Shown here: positions 47,943 to 59,240 of the stretch, piece after piece | Layout of the letters: each line of letters opens with the position of its first letter | Position numbering within the stretch: position 1 is the first letter of the stretch | Position numbers and translations under genes: made by a program | NCBI GenBank assembly: GCA_021234155.1 | Contig: JAJEKV010000006.1 | Location: 13,842,902 to 13,906,901, forward strand | Reading direction: 5' to 3' | From: Isoetes taiwanensis | Lineage: Eukaryota > Streptophyta > Lycopodiopsida > Isoetales > Isoetaceae | DNA length: 64,000 bases | The notes under the pieces: model-generated | Told to the model about the DNA's origin: nothing | The model's database searches: none | What the model saw: only the letters and a program-made list of their open reading frames with translations

Positions 47943-50003
47943 TCAACTCACATATGATAATACATGTGCATAGAGATTCTTGATGTCATATATTGTAAAA
48001 AACACAAAGAAACCTACTTCTTTCTTACAATCATGAACTTAGTACTGTGTTTGCTGCCAGAAGTATTGTAGGTTAAGTATGATAATAGTACATATAGATC
48101 ATTTGAGCTATGAGCTATATTTTTTTTTATAGATGCAAGCCTTCCTTGGTAATATAGATCTCTAATTTCGTGTTAAAATAATTTGCTATATGCATTGAAT
48201 ATAAATGGCCATAGACCATTTATGGTCCAAATTAAACAAATTGCTATACAATATCATCTCTCTAAGTATTGTCATTCACCATATTTATTGTTTATTTGTC
48301 ATGTATACGATGATAATGATGAATTCTTACAATAAACACACAAAAAGAACATAACAAAGAAAAAAACTTATACGATGATAATGAGGAAAATCAAAGCCTT
48401 GAATAAAATCATAGCTTAGGAAGTCAGATCAAAATGAATGATAAATTAAGCCAAGCTTTAAGTCTCTGCAAATGCCTTTAAGCCCCAGATATGCTCTTTT
48501 TGTCTCTTATACAATGTCAAACTGTGGCAAAAGTCAGAAGGATGAACACCATATAGGAAACAACTATTTGCTGAAGATATCCATGGAGACTTGAAACAAC
48601 AGGGGAAGAAAGACAAAGAAAATGTTTATAAATAAATAAAGACGTATCTGGGTGGGTGTAAGTCTCATGACATAGGTCACAACATATGGTGTAGCATTAT
48701 CCTGGGACAATTCCTATAATCCCAAGAAGGTCAAACTACAGTATGGCACGATCAAGTATCTCCACTCATGGAAAGAAAGCAGTGACATCCCTCATTCATA
48801 AGACCATTATGTCTACAAGCAGAAGGGACATTGTTATATGTTAACCTGTAAGAAGCCTTGTCGGAAATGTGCAGCAATTATGCACTTTCAAGAAGCATAA
48901 TTGCAAGAAAATTGGAGGGCTTCTTTGAGTTCATAAGATGAAACCATGTATTCATGAAACGAAATTAATTGTTGACATTTGTTGCAATCATAGAAACCGA
49001 TGCTTTTCCGCATTCTTGAAACATTTGCATTGCATTTTAGAAGGACCTTGATTAATAGAAGCTGCAACCATGGAGATCCAGACACTAGATTTCTTTCAGA
49101 GAGAGCAGGTATTTGTTGTAAATACTTCAAGAGCTTCTTCTATTTACCCTTGTTGGATCAAGTAAAGCTCTTGGATCAAGTAAAGCACCACATGTACCAT
49201 ACATTAGCACGAGAAGGTTGCCCTTGAGTCTATCTGTCTGAAGCTCTGGCTTGACAATGTGCTCTCATATAACTAATTGCCTTGTAAAAGAGCTTTGGCA
49301 TGTGCTCGTTGCTTCAACAGTGATCTAAGTTTGTACATAATAGATGATCCTTTCTAACTAGGTAAAGTGATACAAGCATAAAATTCTGATCGATGCATAT
49401 CAATACTTCCATGGTAGACTTGGTTGATTATTCTAGCTGTACAATCATTATTGCAGGATGTCAAACTTAGGTTCGTTACAGAACCAACAAAATGCTGAAG
49501 TTCTAATGCCATAAAGTATTTACTGAAAGAGTGCTCTTATATTTAAGAAAGCATGAAACATGTCAAAAGCATGTAATTTACCACTATTTTATTGACGTGA
49601 TGCTCTACTTTATATTCAAAAGGCTGAATCATGCCGCAGAAAGACAAGTTCAAGTGCTCAGAAAGCTCTGTATTTTTGCACAACAAAATTCCATAACATA
49701 CCATTCATGCAACATAGTAAGAAAGCTTTTTAAGTCTCTCATAAAATAGGAAGAAGCAAATAGAATTTGGAAAATGCACTATAACCAACTAGCAACAACG
49801 AGAAGGCCTATCTTGTATGTGATGCTCCTAAACATTTGAACAGATATGACGATGCAGACAAACACTGTTAAGACAATGTATCATGCTCAATGAAGATGGA
49901 GGGAACAATCCTGTTTGGAAGGGCAATTTTTCTTTTCTGGATGATGCAAGAGTTTGAAATAGCAGTGGATCTACGTTAAGATTTGAACGGGCATTAGTAT
50001 CTA
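47943..50003. other. no gene clearly supported
   Basis: AT-rich sequence, possibly downstream of the minus-strand gene that ends at 50004. Short open frames near 48888-49227 and 49531-49749 show no recognisable domain. Confidence 0.4.
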
Positions 50004-51300
50004 TCAGTTCATGAAGTCAAAGGGAAAATTAAGTATGCCATGTTTGCAGCTTGAAGGTCTGTCCACAGCCATAAACTGAGTATTTGAAGCAGCATCTTGC
50101 CTTGCATCAATGTGGAATCCATTCATGAAGTCAAAGAAAATATTAAGTATGCCATGCTTGCAGCTTGAAGGTCTGTGCACAGCCATAAACTGAGTATTTG
50201 ATGTAGTATCTTGCCTTGGATCAACACAAAAATTCGTAGAAATAATTCTTATACTTCCTACTAAATTATCATGCAGAGCCACCAACTATTCCCAGAATCA
50301 ATAAGAATTAGTAATTACCTCAGCAATAATAAAAAGTGGGGTAATAAACAAAAGTGGAAGCTTGGTTAGGATATATCTGCCACGGGCAACTATATCAAAC
50401 AAAAATGGAAGCCTGAATAGAAGAATTCTCTGTTTATTTTGTACTGGTAATTTGCCCAAAAATTAAGCATGAATCGCACCGAGTTCTCAAGATTTGAAAT
50501 GTAAAAGCCATCATTATGAAAGCTATGGATGAATATGAGCACTACTATATGCGACACCAGAAAATTTAGAGTCGATCCTAACCAAGAAAGTAAGGTTTTG
50601 TCTGAATACCTTGTCGAAATATTTGGATTCAAGGATCTGGAGCAGACAATAGGGAAAGTTGCTTCCTTCATCCAATGACCAAAGCTTTTCCTACAAGGAC
50701 GACCAAATCTAAGATTAGTTCCAGGCATAGTATCCGGTATAGAAGAACCGTTGCTTAGAATCCGATAGAGGAGAACCGTTGCATAGAAATAGATATGACT
50801 GCAAAAGCACCAGGTCCGACTGCAAAAGCACCAGGTCCGTGGATGTTGCAGAAACCATTGTATAGAATGTTAGGTCGAATCAAAATCAGACATTCTAGAT
50901 GACCTTCCCAAGTCCAACAGCATAAAAGAAGAGAAACGAAAATGCAAAGCAGCTAAACATTTGCCTTCTTTGTATCCTATAAATACTTAGAAGCAGGGGA
51001 AAAAGGAATGTGGTAAATACCTTTATGGCAGACCTGGAACGATCTAAATGCTCCAAATATGGAAGTCCCATGCAATCGTGATGTAAATCTATGTTCTTGA
51101 GGTTTTGATGTAAATCCAGCACAGATAGAGGCCAGAATTTAAAAGAATAAGGTTGAGAGCGTCAAAAAAAAAAAGGGACAATAGAAACTTGCTGAAGAAT
51201 CACCTGTTACGGAATGCAAATTTGGCCGCCGCCAAATGAGGTGTATACCGGAGCTGTTGCTGAATGAAGCTTTGCTGCCTTGCTTTTGCATTTGGAGCTG
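50004..51300 (-). CDS. unrecognised multi-exon gene
   Basis: On the minus strand, a piece near 51190-51300 ends at a CGTAACAG|GTGATT donor. An exon ending at 51021 (NIDLHHDCMGLPYLEHLD, donor AAAG|GTATTT) joins in phase to an 81-nt exon 50610-50690 (EKLWSLDEGSNFP, YCLLQILESKYFDK, acceptor CTTGTAG, donor AAG|GTATTC). That joins in phase to the last exon 50285-50004 (LVALHDNLVGSIRIIS ... FDFMN stop). The last exon contains a tandem repeat of about 120 nt (RQDTTSNTQFMAV and RQDAASNTQFMAV). Three phase-compatible junctions argue for a real transcript, though its coding of this frame in the last exon is uncertain. Family not recognised. Confidence 0.4.
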
Positions 51301-51356
51301 TGAAAACAGGAGGAGAGAACTCCTTTCAGGCACACATTACTTCTTCCGGCACACAT

Positions 51357-51380
51357 TACTATTCTATTCTATTCTATTCT
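51357..51380. repeat. (ATTCT)n microsatellite
   Basis: About five ATTCT units lie between two copies of TTCCGGCA, upstream of the minus-strand exon chain. The word is the same as LINE tails here, but no LINE end motif is attached. Confidence 0.85.
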
Positions 51381-51651
51381 TCCGGCATGGAGTCTGGAAG
51401 CAAAATAAAGGAACAACAAAAGCAGAGAAAATACAATCGAGACAAAAAACAGCAAGTCCCAATTGACAAAAAAGATAGCCGAACCAGACAGAGATGCAAA
51501 AATAAGAGCTAATTCGATGGCATTTGCGATGAATGAAATCTTCAAAACCTATTTTCCTGGCCCTTTTCTAATTTCGCCAGCCATCGATGTGAAACAATCG
51601 AGATCCAATGGCAGAAAGATAGACCACGTCGGATTTTGATGAGGTGGAAAT

Positions 51652-51660
51652 TACACGTGG
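51652..51660 (-). promoter_or_regulatory. G-box-like ACGTG element
   Basis: ACACGTGGA lies upstream of the minus-strand gene that starts near 51300-51480. CACGTG cores bind plant bZIP and bHLH factors. Function here is only inferred from position. Confidence 0.3.
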
Positions 51661-53831
51661 ATAGTCTAGAATTGCAAGAAAGGCTGTAGGCCTGGCTGGT
51701 GTGCTAAAAATATTTACAAAATTAAAAAAAAAAATCATTTTTTAAAGACAATTTTATCTTATATAAATATAAGGCAGTCTTGGCATGATCATGTAAGCAT
51801 AACTTCCAAGAGTGAAAGTAGATAGATTTCTAGGTATTTTTCATATGCAATATGACTGTCATATATGAATTTGTAGGAAGGGTTTTGCTTAATTTTGAGC
51901 CGCTGATGTTATATGAATTTTAAAGTGAACAGTGCAAATGTACCATTTTTGGTCCATCGCCTGACAACCCTAGTGTTGAGGAGGAGGAGGATTATCAGAT
52001 GCTGCCAATATAGCATGATGCAAATATTGCTTTTCTTCTTCTCTTCAACATAAAACGGATATTAAAAAAGCGATTATGTTAAGGAGGAAGATTATTCCCT
52101 AGAAATGCTCCTTTGTGAAGGCATAAGTGATTTAAGGCATATGTTACAAATGGCTTGACATGTAACACAACATTGGAGATGCCAAGTTCACATGGTAAAT
52201 GAGTTTTGATGCAACTGAAAGAAGAACAAGTGTTAAGAGGTTCAGGTTGAAACATTAGCAAGTTGTGAGATGCAGGTGCATTTGTGCAAAGAAATCATCT
52301 ATGAGCAATTCATGAGACTTGACATCTGAAAGCAACTTGGGAGATGAAGGTCGTATGCTAGATGACTGGAGATGCAAAAAGAGCAAGGTAGAGCAGCAAC
52401 TGGAATGAAGGTGGCGAATTCAAGAAATTGAGGAGAAGAACCACAAGCAAATCATGTTGTCAAGATGAAGAAGCAGTCATGAAGGAGCACATACACGAGC
52501 ACTACATGCAAAGAGTGATGAGAGGGTCGTTGGAGCAAAGCAAGACCATGATAAATGAAAAAAATGAGTAGACCAAGTGCCATATATATCTAAGGGGAGG
52601 CAGGGAATTATCGTGTTATACAAGGGGTTGATCATGGATTCAAAGCAAAAACACAGTGTTGGTATAACATGACTCCAGACAAGGAGTTGATCATGGTGTC
52701 AGAGCAGGGGTTGATCATGGTCTCAGAGCATAACATGACGTCAGAAGCAATTCTTTCGCGATTTAACACACCACGATATTTTGCGATTTAACATTGGTGT
52801 AACATGACTTAACATTGATATAACTATTGGCATAACACCACGCTATTTTGCGATTTAACATTGATATAACACGACGACATTCGAGATTTACAGGGTTGGA
52901 TGGTAGATGAACAAGCAACATCAAGATCATGAATAAGATTGAGGAATTGAAATGAATTGAATTGAAGTACAAAGACAGGCAGTTGAAAACTTGTTGAAGG
53001 ATGCATGAAAACATTGAACAAGAGGGGGGCCCATGGAGGACTAAGGTGGCCTAAAGCTCTAATGATAAAGGGGGGCTTGGCCATGTAAAATTAATGGCAA
53101 TGTTGCTGGACAGATGCTGTTGCAATTAAAACCACCAATTAATTCAACACTTAATAATGTAGCAATCCTCCCTGCAACAGCCCTGACATTTTCCAGCCAA
53201 CCCCATACAAAAATAACCAAATTTAGCTTTCAATCCTCCTCTTCATTTTACATCAAAAGGTCTCAGTCTCTTACATGAAAGCTCCCATCTCAGCTTTCTG
53301 CATAAAAAAATTCATGAAAATTTTGCTCCTGCATGCAATCTTCACGTTTCAATCAAGACCCAGTTGCAAGATCTGTCCACGAATGTATCAGACATCGAAG
53401 TATGAGCAATTAGTGGAGTTAAATGTGGCCGGATTACAGTAATAATCGAGCCAGATTTCAAGCAAATTAATGAGCAATATCTGTGAAGAATTCCTTATGT
53501 TAAGAACACACTGATTTCTTCAAAAAACAGAGTGATCTGTAGAACAAACTCCTTCAAAAAATGATGAAAGAATACAGTCGTAATTATAAGATATTCGTCA
53601 CAAGATCTCGGAATCAGAGATAAAAGAATTATTCACAGAAATGTGAAGGTCAGGGATCTGCGGGGAGAAATTTCTTCTCAAAACAGGGCAGAAAATCTCC
53701 AAACAATTTGCACCCAAGATGAAGAAGAATGAGAGCTTCAGATTAGCCGGAATGACCAAGTCAATCCAAAGCAAGGAGCAAAAGGAAAAAATCCGACCAA
53801 TTTGGTGGAAGAAACGGTCTGATCAGACGAA
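51661..53831. other. no gene; repeats and F-box gene 3' flank
   Basis: 51978-52092 repeats the GGAGGAGG...GCGATTATGTTAAGGAGG element of 42706-43180. 52740-52880 has an irregular repeat of CGATTTAACATTGRTATAAC. Bases just below 53832 are the 3' untranslated side of the F-box gene. Confidence 0.6.
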
Positions 53832-55364
53832 TTAGAGCTCCAGAACTACGGCAGTTTTAGTAATACAAGAGTTAGCATCGACCCCGCCGGCCATTCTTCG
53901 GCCAGAAACACGGCCCCATTTTGCAGATTTATTTCCCAATTCGCAGACTGTCACAAACTCCATAACCTTGCCGAAGATCTTGAACAGTTCAACCCCGTAT
54001 AATCTTTGGCCGTGGCCAAGAAAAACAGCATTCCAATCCAAAGGCGCATCTGGATGCAGCCCAATTTCCGTCCATCCAAAATTTTCACTGCCCACAAGCT
54101 CAAAAATCTTCCGCACCACAGTGTGCTGCTGATTATGCCCTATTCCGGTGCCTCCCAAGCTCCAGGATACAGAAATTAAGAGGATTTTTCCTGCGCAGAC
54201 CACAATTCTTGGCACAAAACTGTGCACCTGAGATGGATTATTCATCACATTTACACTTCTCCATGTTCCGGTCTCTAAATCCAAGCTTGCGAGCTTGCCG
54301 GAATCAAAATACGCAAAAAAATGCCTGCCACAAACTGTTCCGGAGCTTAAAATTCCGTAATGCATTGGCCAGCAGCCCATTCCTTTCCATCGATCTGAGA
54401 CTGGGTCGTAGATTTCTACCGAGTCCAAATGCTCGTTATATTTTCCCTTTCCTCCGGCAACAAGAATCCCAAATGATCCTCTGTTTTGCTCTTCCAATCC
54501 GGCTTCAAAATCCTCGTCTATGGCGTAAACTGACCCAGATCCTTTCTGTCTGCCCCTTTTGTGCAGAGCCCGTTCTTCTTCCAGCAGATAATCCAAATCG
54601 CCAGCTCTGAAGAATGCCTTCCGATCTTTTATTTCAAACACGGCTATGGCGGCCATGCTTCTTGGGCTGCCCATGGAGGCGGCCTTTTTCCAAGTTCCGG
54701 CCAAAACATCGAAAACCAGAACGCCCCGCTGGGCTTTTGAATTAGAACTGGCATTTGATGCCGGATTGATGCATCCCCCGACTACGTAAATGGAGCTCCC
54801 CACCGCTGCAACAGAATAGAGCATTCTGTCGCGAAGGATTTCTGCCCTAATCGTATGCCATTGGTCTTGGGCCGGATCAAGAGCCCTAATCTGTGCCCCC
54901 TTTGCATTGTCCTGCGAAATTCCAAACAAGAACAGCCATGGTTTGGGGCTTGAAAAACGTCTCCGCAGCTTCAAGAAATGGGGCGACAGAGTGATTTGCC
55001 TCCATTTCTTGCACACAGCCCGAGCCCTGAGAAGATCTAACAGCGGCAACCTGGCAAGACACATCTCCAGAATATGATCCGGCAACTGGGTCGCCTCCAT
55101 ATCCAAAAAAACCTTGCTCTGCCCCATTTTTGCATCCCGGGGCACGGATTTTTCCTTAGAACTGAAGCAGCGCATCAAAATCGAGCCGGATTCACAACCC
55201 AGATGGCATTTCTCTCGCAGGCTGAGGCATTTCATCAATTTCAAGCTCTGTTCGGAGAGCAATTTGAAGGCGGAGTCCTGAGGGCGAGAAAATTTGCAGC
55301 AAATTTTGGGATGGGCAGAATTTTTGGGCGGAACAGGGGCAGAGGGGCGGAAGCAGCGGGCCAT
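53832..55364 (-). CDS. F-box/kelch-repeat protein, intact, intronless
   Basis: This 510-residue protein is the best-preserved gene here. F-box proteins are substrate receptors of SCF (SKP1-cullin) ubiquitin ligases; kelch blades bind the substrate. The F-box spans about residues 93-130 (QLPDHILEMCLARLPLLDL, RAVCKKWRQI). Kelch-like blades are visible at about 183-230 (YSVAAVGSSIYVVGG, VFDVLAGTWKKAASM), 298-330 (FGILVAGGKGKYNEHL, VEIYDPVSDRWKGMG) and 345-370 (LDLETGTWRS). The N-terminal 90 residues are basic and Cys-rich with no domain seen; a later Met (80 or 89) is possible, but 55364 keeps the longest frame. The layout matches plant F-box/kelch proteins. The target is unknown. Confidence 0.92.
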   Translation of the reverse strand: MARCFRPSAPVPPKNSAHPKICCKFSRPQDSAFKLLSEQSLKLMKCLSLREKCHLGCESGSILMRCFSSKEKSVPRDAKMGQSKVFLDMEATQLPDHILEMCLARLPLLDLLRARAVCKKWRQITLSPHFLKLRRRFSSPKPWLFLFGISQDNAKGAQIRALDPAQDQWHTIRAEILRDRMLYSVAAVGSSIYVVGGCINPASNASSNSKAQRGVLVFDVLAGTWKKAASMGSPRSMAAIAVFEIKDRKAFFRAGDLDYLLEEERALHKRGRQKGSGSVYAIDEDFEAGLEEQNRGSFGILVAGGKGKYNEHLDSVEIYDPVSDRWKGMGCWPMHYGILSSGTVCGRHFFAYFDSGKLASLDLETGTWRSVNVMNNPSQVHSFVPRIVVCAGKILLISVSWSLGGTGIGHNQQHTVVRKIFELVGSENFGWTEIGLHPDAPLDWNAVFLGHGQRLYGVELFKIFGKVMEFVTVCELGNKSAKWGRVSGRRMAGGVDANSCITKTAVVLEL

Positions 55365-55446
55365 GGCAGAATGAATGGCTGCGCCGGAGCTGGCTATGGC
55401 GATGAAAGCATGGATTAAACAGCTAATTGAGCTATGGCTTGAGAGA

Positions 55447-55455
55447 TTAAATATA
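55447..55455 (-). promoter_or_regulatory. possible TATA box of the F-box gene
   Basis: The minus strand reads TATATTTAA about 85 bases before the ATG at 55364, which would put transcription start near 55420. Confidence 0.4.
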
Positions 55456-55545
55456 ACGGCAAACCAGAAAATCTGGCCATCATCCCGGCAGTTGCCTTGC
55501 TTTATTATTGCCCTTCATGTATTTCAAATCTACGTTAATCCTTCG

Positions 55546-55551
55546 CACGTG
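55546..55551. promoter_or_regulatory. CACGTG G-box core
   Basis: A palindromic CACGTG within CGCACGTGCA lies about 180 bases upstream of the F-box ATG. A further CCACGTCG lies at about 55572. Light- or ABA-type factors commonly use such sites in plants; regulation here is unproven. Confidence 0.4.
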
Positions 55552-55619
55552 CATCCCACTTCCATGGAACTGCCACGTCGCGTCTGCCTCGTGTAATCTT
55601 TGTCAGCCGTCCATGCTGT

Positions 55620-56094
55620 GTTGTTTGGTTTCCTCATTTTCCATCATGGCCAAACCCTTACTTTTTTTAAATTCGTTTCTCTCTATCTATCTATCTATCT
55701 CTTCTTTGGCCCTTTTTTTGGGTTTTGGCCCCTTTTTTGGGTTGCCTAGGGGGCAAACCCTCGCTCAGGTGGGGTCTTTAGCATATTCTAAATATACTGG
55801 TATATACCTAGTATATTCTAAAAACTGCTCCAAACTTGCTAAGGGCGGTAAATTGGCGGTCACCATCCTTACTGGGCAAGGCTCTTCTTAGCCGATAGCC
55901 GGAACAGGATGTCGGCCTTCTTCTCTAATGCATTCATTTGCAAGAATTGCATTCCAAATCCCCATTAATCCCTTCGGAGCTCGAGCCGCATGCCATAGCT
56001 CAAGCAACAGCCATGTTTTAATTGGTTCTATGAACGAAGCCTTATTTTCTGTAGGGTTTTTGATCGGCCTGAGTGTCTATGCTTAGGCTCTGCT
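55620..56094. other. intergenic, low-complexity
   Basis: (CTAT)n at about 55683-55700, repeated TTTTTTGGGTTTTGGCCCC words and a TATACTGGTATATACC palindromic stretch at 55795-55815. No gene. Confidence 0.5.
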
Positions 56095-56913
56095 TGTTCG
56101 CAGACAGGGAGGCGGCATCATCCTTGTGTTTGGGCAGAGGCCAACGTCAAATTTTACAGAAAAAAATCCTAAGGATGTGGGCAAATCTGCTTGGCCCAAA
56201 TTCGCGTCCCATTCATTTTATCCTAGTGCCGATTTTGGAGGCCGGGCACATGGTCTGCAAATTTAAATGCGGCACACTTGAAAAAATTGGCAGATCAAAA
56301 AGGGGGACAATCCAAAGGAGCTGGATTTGTTTGTGCGGAGCTCCATCGAATTTCCCATTTCTGATGTGTTCAGAAGTACAGAATATATTGCAGGCAATGC
56401 TTCCAGGCTTGAGCTTGATAATGATGTTCGTCTTAATATTGTGTCCTATGACGAACCCATTTCTCATTCAGGTTAGCTTTTTTTTAATCTGCTTTGTCGT
56501 TTCTCGCATTTGCCTCCAAAAATCTTCATGTTTCTGTTTAAATTATTTCCCATAATGGGCAACTAGGGACATCAAACTAGGGGTCTATGTGTTGCAAGTT
56601 CAGCTAAATCTAGCATATTTTAGAAAACTTGTTGGCAAGGATGCCAAGTCCATGTGGTTTACATACGATCTGACTGATAATCGACTCATAGACCTTGAGT
56701 CTATCATATCCCTTGCATGTTTGAAATATGAACTTGCCAAAAACATTTACCATCTACATGATAATGATAGAGTACAACTGAATAAGTTTGTACGTGAACA
56801 AAATAATGGTAGGATAGCCTTAATTTAGATGCCACTAAATGGTTATAATCTGCTACTAACTATCTCTTATTTTTTGTTGTTTTGTAGGGGACAAGGGAAA
56901 GCAAAAGCTTTAG
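56095..56913 (+). CDS. unrecognised three-exon gene, C-terminal part
   Basis: Exon 1 (about 56095-56471) reads IILVFGQRPTSNFTEKNP, ADFGGRAHGLQI, NPKELDLFVRSSIEFPISD and ASRLELDNDVRLNIVSYDE, then donor CAG|GTTAGC in phase 1. Exon 2 (56581-56808, acceptor AAACTAG) continues in phase: GVYVLQVQLNLAYFRKLVG, MWFTYDLTDNRLIDLES and CLKYELAKNIYHLHDNDR, then donor ATG|GTAGGA in phase 1. Exon 3 (56888-56913) closes it with DKGKQKL and a stop. Around 56260-56285 an extra T and a missing A shift the frame out and back, in runs of T and A. The start is not fixed. No domain is recognised. Matching phases at both introns support a real gene. Confidence 0.5.
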
Positions 56914-57626
56914 GGAATGCAGCAGGCTGAGGCAGATATTTGTTGCCACTCTAGTGTATTATGCCTTGTTTTTTAAGCACCACTATTTATCGAAGTAGCA
57001 ATCAAACCACATGCAGCTGTTTAATTATGGAAACATAGACTACTTAGGGCAGCATGGTAAGACTACATTTTGCCATGTATATTTCAGCCTTAAGAGAAGA
57101 AGTATCAACCTTAAAACAAACCAAGAACTCGGCTGGGTTTACTTTATGAGATTGTCAAGACTTCATGTTGCAATATGAATTTTTAAAGCTTGTTGGATTT
57201 AAATGTGAATGCTTTAAAGCCTTAAAACAAACCAAGAGCTCGGCTGGAATATGAGATTGTAATGACTGAAAGTATTGTATGAATATGAATTCTGAAAGGT
57301 TGTAATATGAATTTTAAGTTGGTTGGATTTAAATGTGAATGCTATTGTCTTGTGAATGCTATTATCTAGTTCTTTTCCAGTATATGCATAGAAGCTTAAG
57401 TTAGAAAGCAATTGGTTAGAACCAATAAAATAGAAGTGTAAGTTATATTGTTCTTTTCTGATGCATAAGTTAACTTGTTCTTGTCAGCCTTAAAAGGCAT
57501 AAGGGGGGCATAAGGTATCCTGTTCTTGAGAGTTCTTGGCAGCCTTTAGAGAAGCATCAGCCTTAAGACAATCAGCCTAATTAACCCTTAAGTAGACGTG
57601 TGTAACTGCACGATTTTTCCATTGAT
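56914..57626. other. no gene; imperfect repeats
   Basis: AT-rich with repeated CCTTAAAACAAACCAAGA (57110 and 57219) and GGTTGGATTTAAATGTGAATG (57188 and 57322, shortened in text). It is likely the 3' side of the preceding gene. Confidence 0.4.
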
Positions 57627-58110
57627 TTTTTTTTTTTTTTTTTGAAGGACGTCAAGCTTTATTCACCAACTAGAAACCAGAGCAACATAAATGCAAAGAC
57701 AGGATTATAACCCCAGTGGACAAACCGATCCAACTGAGCACAACCACCTGCCTATGCAAAAGAATGAATCTGAAGGTAAGTATGCCAGATGCATAAGCAA
57801 AACTAGCTAAACTAAAAATATATGTTGCACAACTTTCCATCCAGCTGAACATATATACAGCCAGAAATCAAGAGACAAAATTTGTGGAACCATATCATAT
57901 ATCATATTATATTATATTATATATTCACAAAAACGAACCGTCACAAGCTGCCCAAGCCAGTTTACAGCATCATTCACAAAATAAAACACATCGGCCCAAA
58001 GTTTACATCAGAGTTTACAACATAAGTTAAGGAGGGTTAAGGAGCTTTCGAATTTCATATACATAGCCGTGAAAACAAAAACCTAGGATGCTAGTCAGAC
58101 CAAGAAGCCA

Positions 58111-58410
58111 CTAGACGTGTCCAGGAGGAGGCATCTTCAGCTCCACGTAGAGTTCATTGCCTTCAGCAAAAATTTTCATCTCCAGCAGTCGCTCTTCATT
58201 GACATGAACCCGATCAACCCACTGCTGCACCTTTTCAGAAAGGTAAGCTCCTAGTTCTCGCATGCGAGACACCTCTGAACATGAAAATCGAGCCACAATT
58301 TTCATTGTGGTGCCAGAACTGCCAGAATGGTCGGAAGGGTCGGAACCCATAGATCCGGATCCGACAGATTCATCCAGTGGCTTTTTGCTGGTGGTCTTGG
58401 TCCTGGCCAT
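58111..58410 (-). CDS. small basic-to-acidic protein, 99 residues, unrecognised
   Basis: I chose the ATG at 58410 (MARTKTTSKKPLDESVG) over the upstream one at 58545, because the extra 45 residues are hydrophobic and atypical and a TATATAT box lies at about 58477-58483. The N-terminus is basic and Ser/Gly-rich. Residues 46-90 look helical (VSRMRELGAYLSEKVQQWV, EERLLEMKIFAEGNELYV) and it ends KMPPPGHV. No known domain. It sits inside the poly(A)-tailed unit, so it may be a mobilised gene copy or a product of the element itself. Confidence 0.45.
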   Translation of the reverse strand: MARTKTTSKKPLDESVGSGSMGSDPSDHSGSSGTTMKIVARFSCSEVSRMRELGAYLSEKVQQWVDRVHVNEERLLEMKIFAEGNELYVELKMPPPGHV

Positions 58411-58475
58411 TCCGAGAGCTTGAAAGAAGTAGAAGAAGTGGAAGCCGGATGGAAGAATGGAAATGGAGGTCGGAA

Positions 58476-58483
58476 GATATATA
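58476..58483 (-). promoter_or_regulatory. TATA box candidate
   Basis: The minus strand reads CTATATATC about 66 bases upstream of the 58410 ATG. Confidence 0.4.
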
Positions 58484-58545
58484 GTTGCATGCCATAATGC
58501 CCGCCAAAACCTGGCCATAATGAAAAATCTTAAAAGACGTGCCAC

Positions 58546-58655
58546 CCAATAATAAAATCTATAAACCCTATTAAGCCTAAGATCTATTAACCCTATTAAC
58601 CCAATAATAAAATATCTTAACCCTATTAACCCAATAATAAGATCTATTAACCCTG
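58546..58655. repeat. short tandem repeat with TATTAACCC
   Basis: About three to four units of CCCTATTAACCCAATAATAA with KATCTATTAA spacers. The word is not the plant telomere word CCCTAAA. Confidence 0.8.
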
Positions 58656-59240
58656 TTGGTTGGTGTCCCCCCCTTTTTTTTGAGTGACCACCATTGAACT
58701 AAGAGGGACCATTGAACCATTGAACCCTAAACCTTGAGTTAAACTAATGCCTTGAATTTTAAGCATGTTTGGGTCAAGCATAGAATACTAAGAAGTTAAT
58801 TGGGAGTAGATAATATAAAAACATTGATCTTATGGAACATATGCCTATAGTTCTTAGCCTTCATGTCAAGCAGCTCTACAGTCCTCTAGTCCTATGCAAA
58901 ATTTGGCAGTTGAATGTAAATATAAGGTAGGCTACATTAGTGATATACTTGACGTAAAAATACGGTTAAGGGTAGGGTCAATAGGGATTGGACTAGGCGT
59001 AAAAGTATGGAATCAGGTATTATTTTTCACCAACATCAGACTGTATACATAGGGGTTTCTAGCTGGGGCGAGCCATATACGGAGGGGTTTCTCCCGACCC
59101 CTGGAACGCACATGCCATATCCCCTTTACATAGAGGTGAACCCCCCGGGATTTTGATCCAGATATAGGCCTTCCAAGGTGAGTATTGTTTGTTCCATATA
59201 AGTTTAAGCTTCATTCTTTTACTTATATGATGTTATGCAG
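58656..59240. other. no gene fixed; possible 5' exon
   Basis: A strong donor CCAAG|GTGAGT at about 59178 follows CCCCCCGGGATTTTGATCC. This may be the end of a 5' exon of the plus-strand gene that follows. Confidence 0.35.

Larger units (their letters stand above)
57627..58500 (-). mobile_element. poly(A)-tailed retroposon or retrogene
   Basis: The left edge is a T-run of about 17 (57629-57645), preceded on the minus strand by GAATAAAGCTTGACGTCCTTC, an AATAAA signal close to the tail. The CCTTC-plus-A end is shared with the retroposon ends at 34985 and 42545. The right limit is not clear; no target duplication was found. Confidence 0.45.

Noticed and set aside
54209-55418. Plus-strand frames over the F-box gene
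   Set aside because: They are antisense shadows of an intact minus-strand gene.
58546-58655. Telomeric repeat
   Set aside because: The unit is CCCTATTAA-like, not CCCTAAA, and it forms only a few irregular copies.
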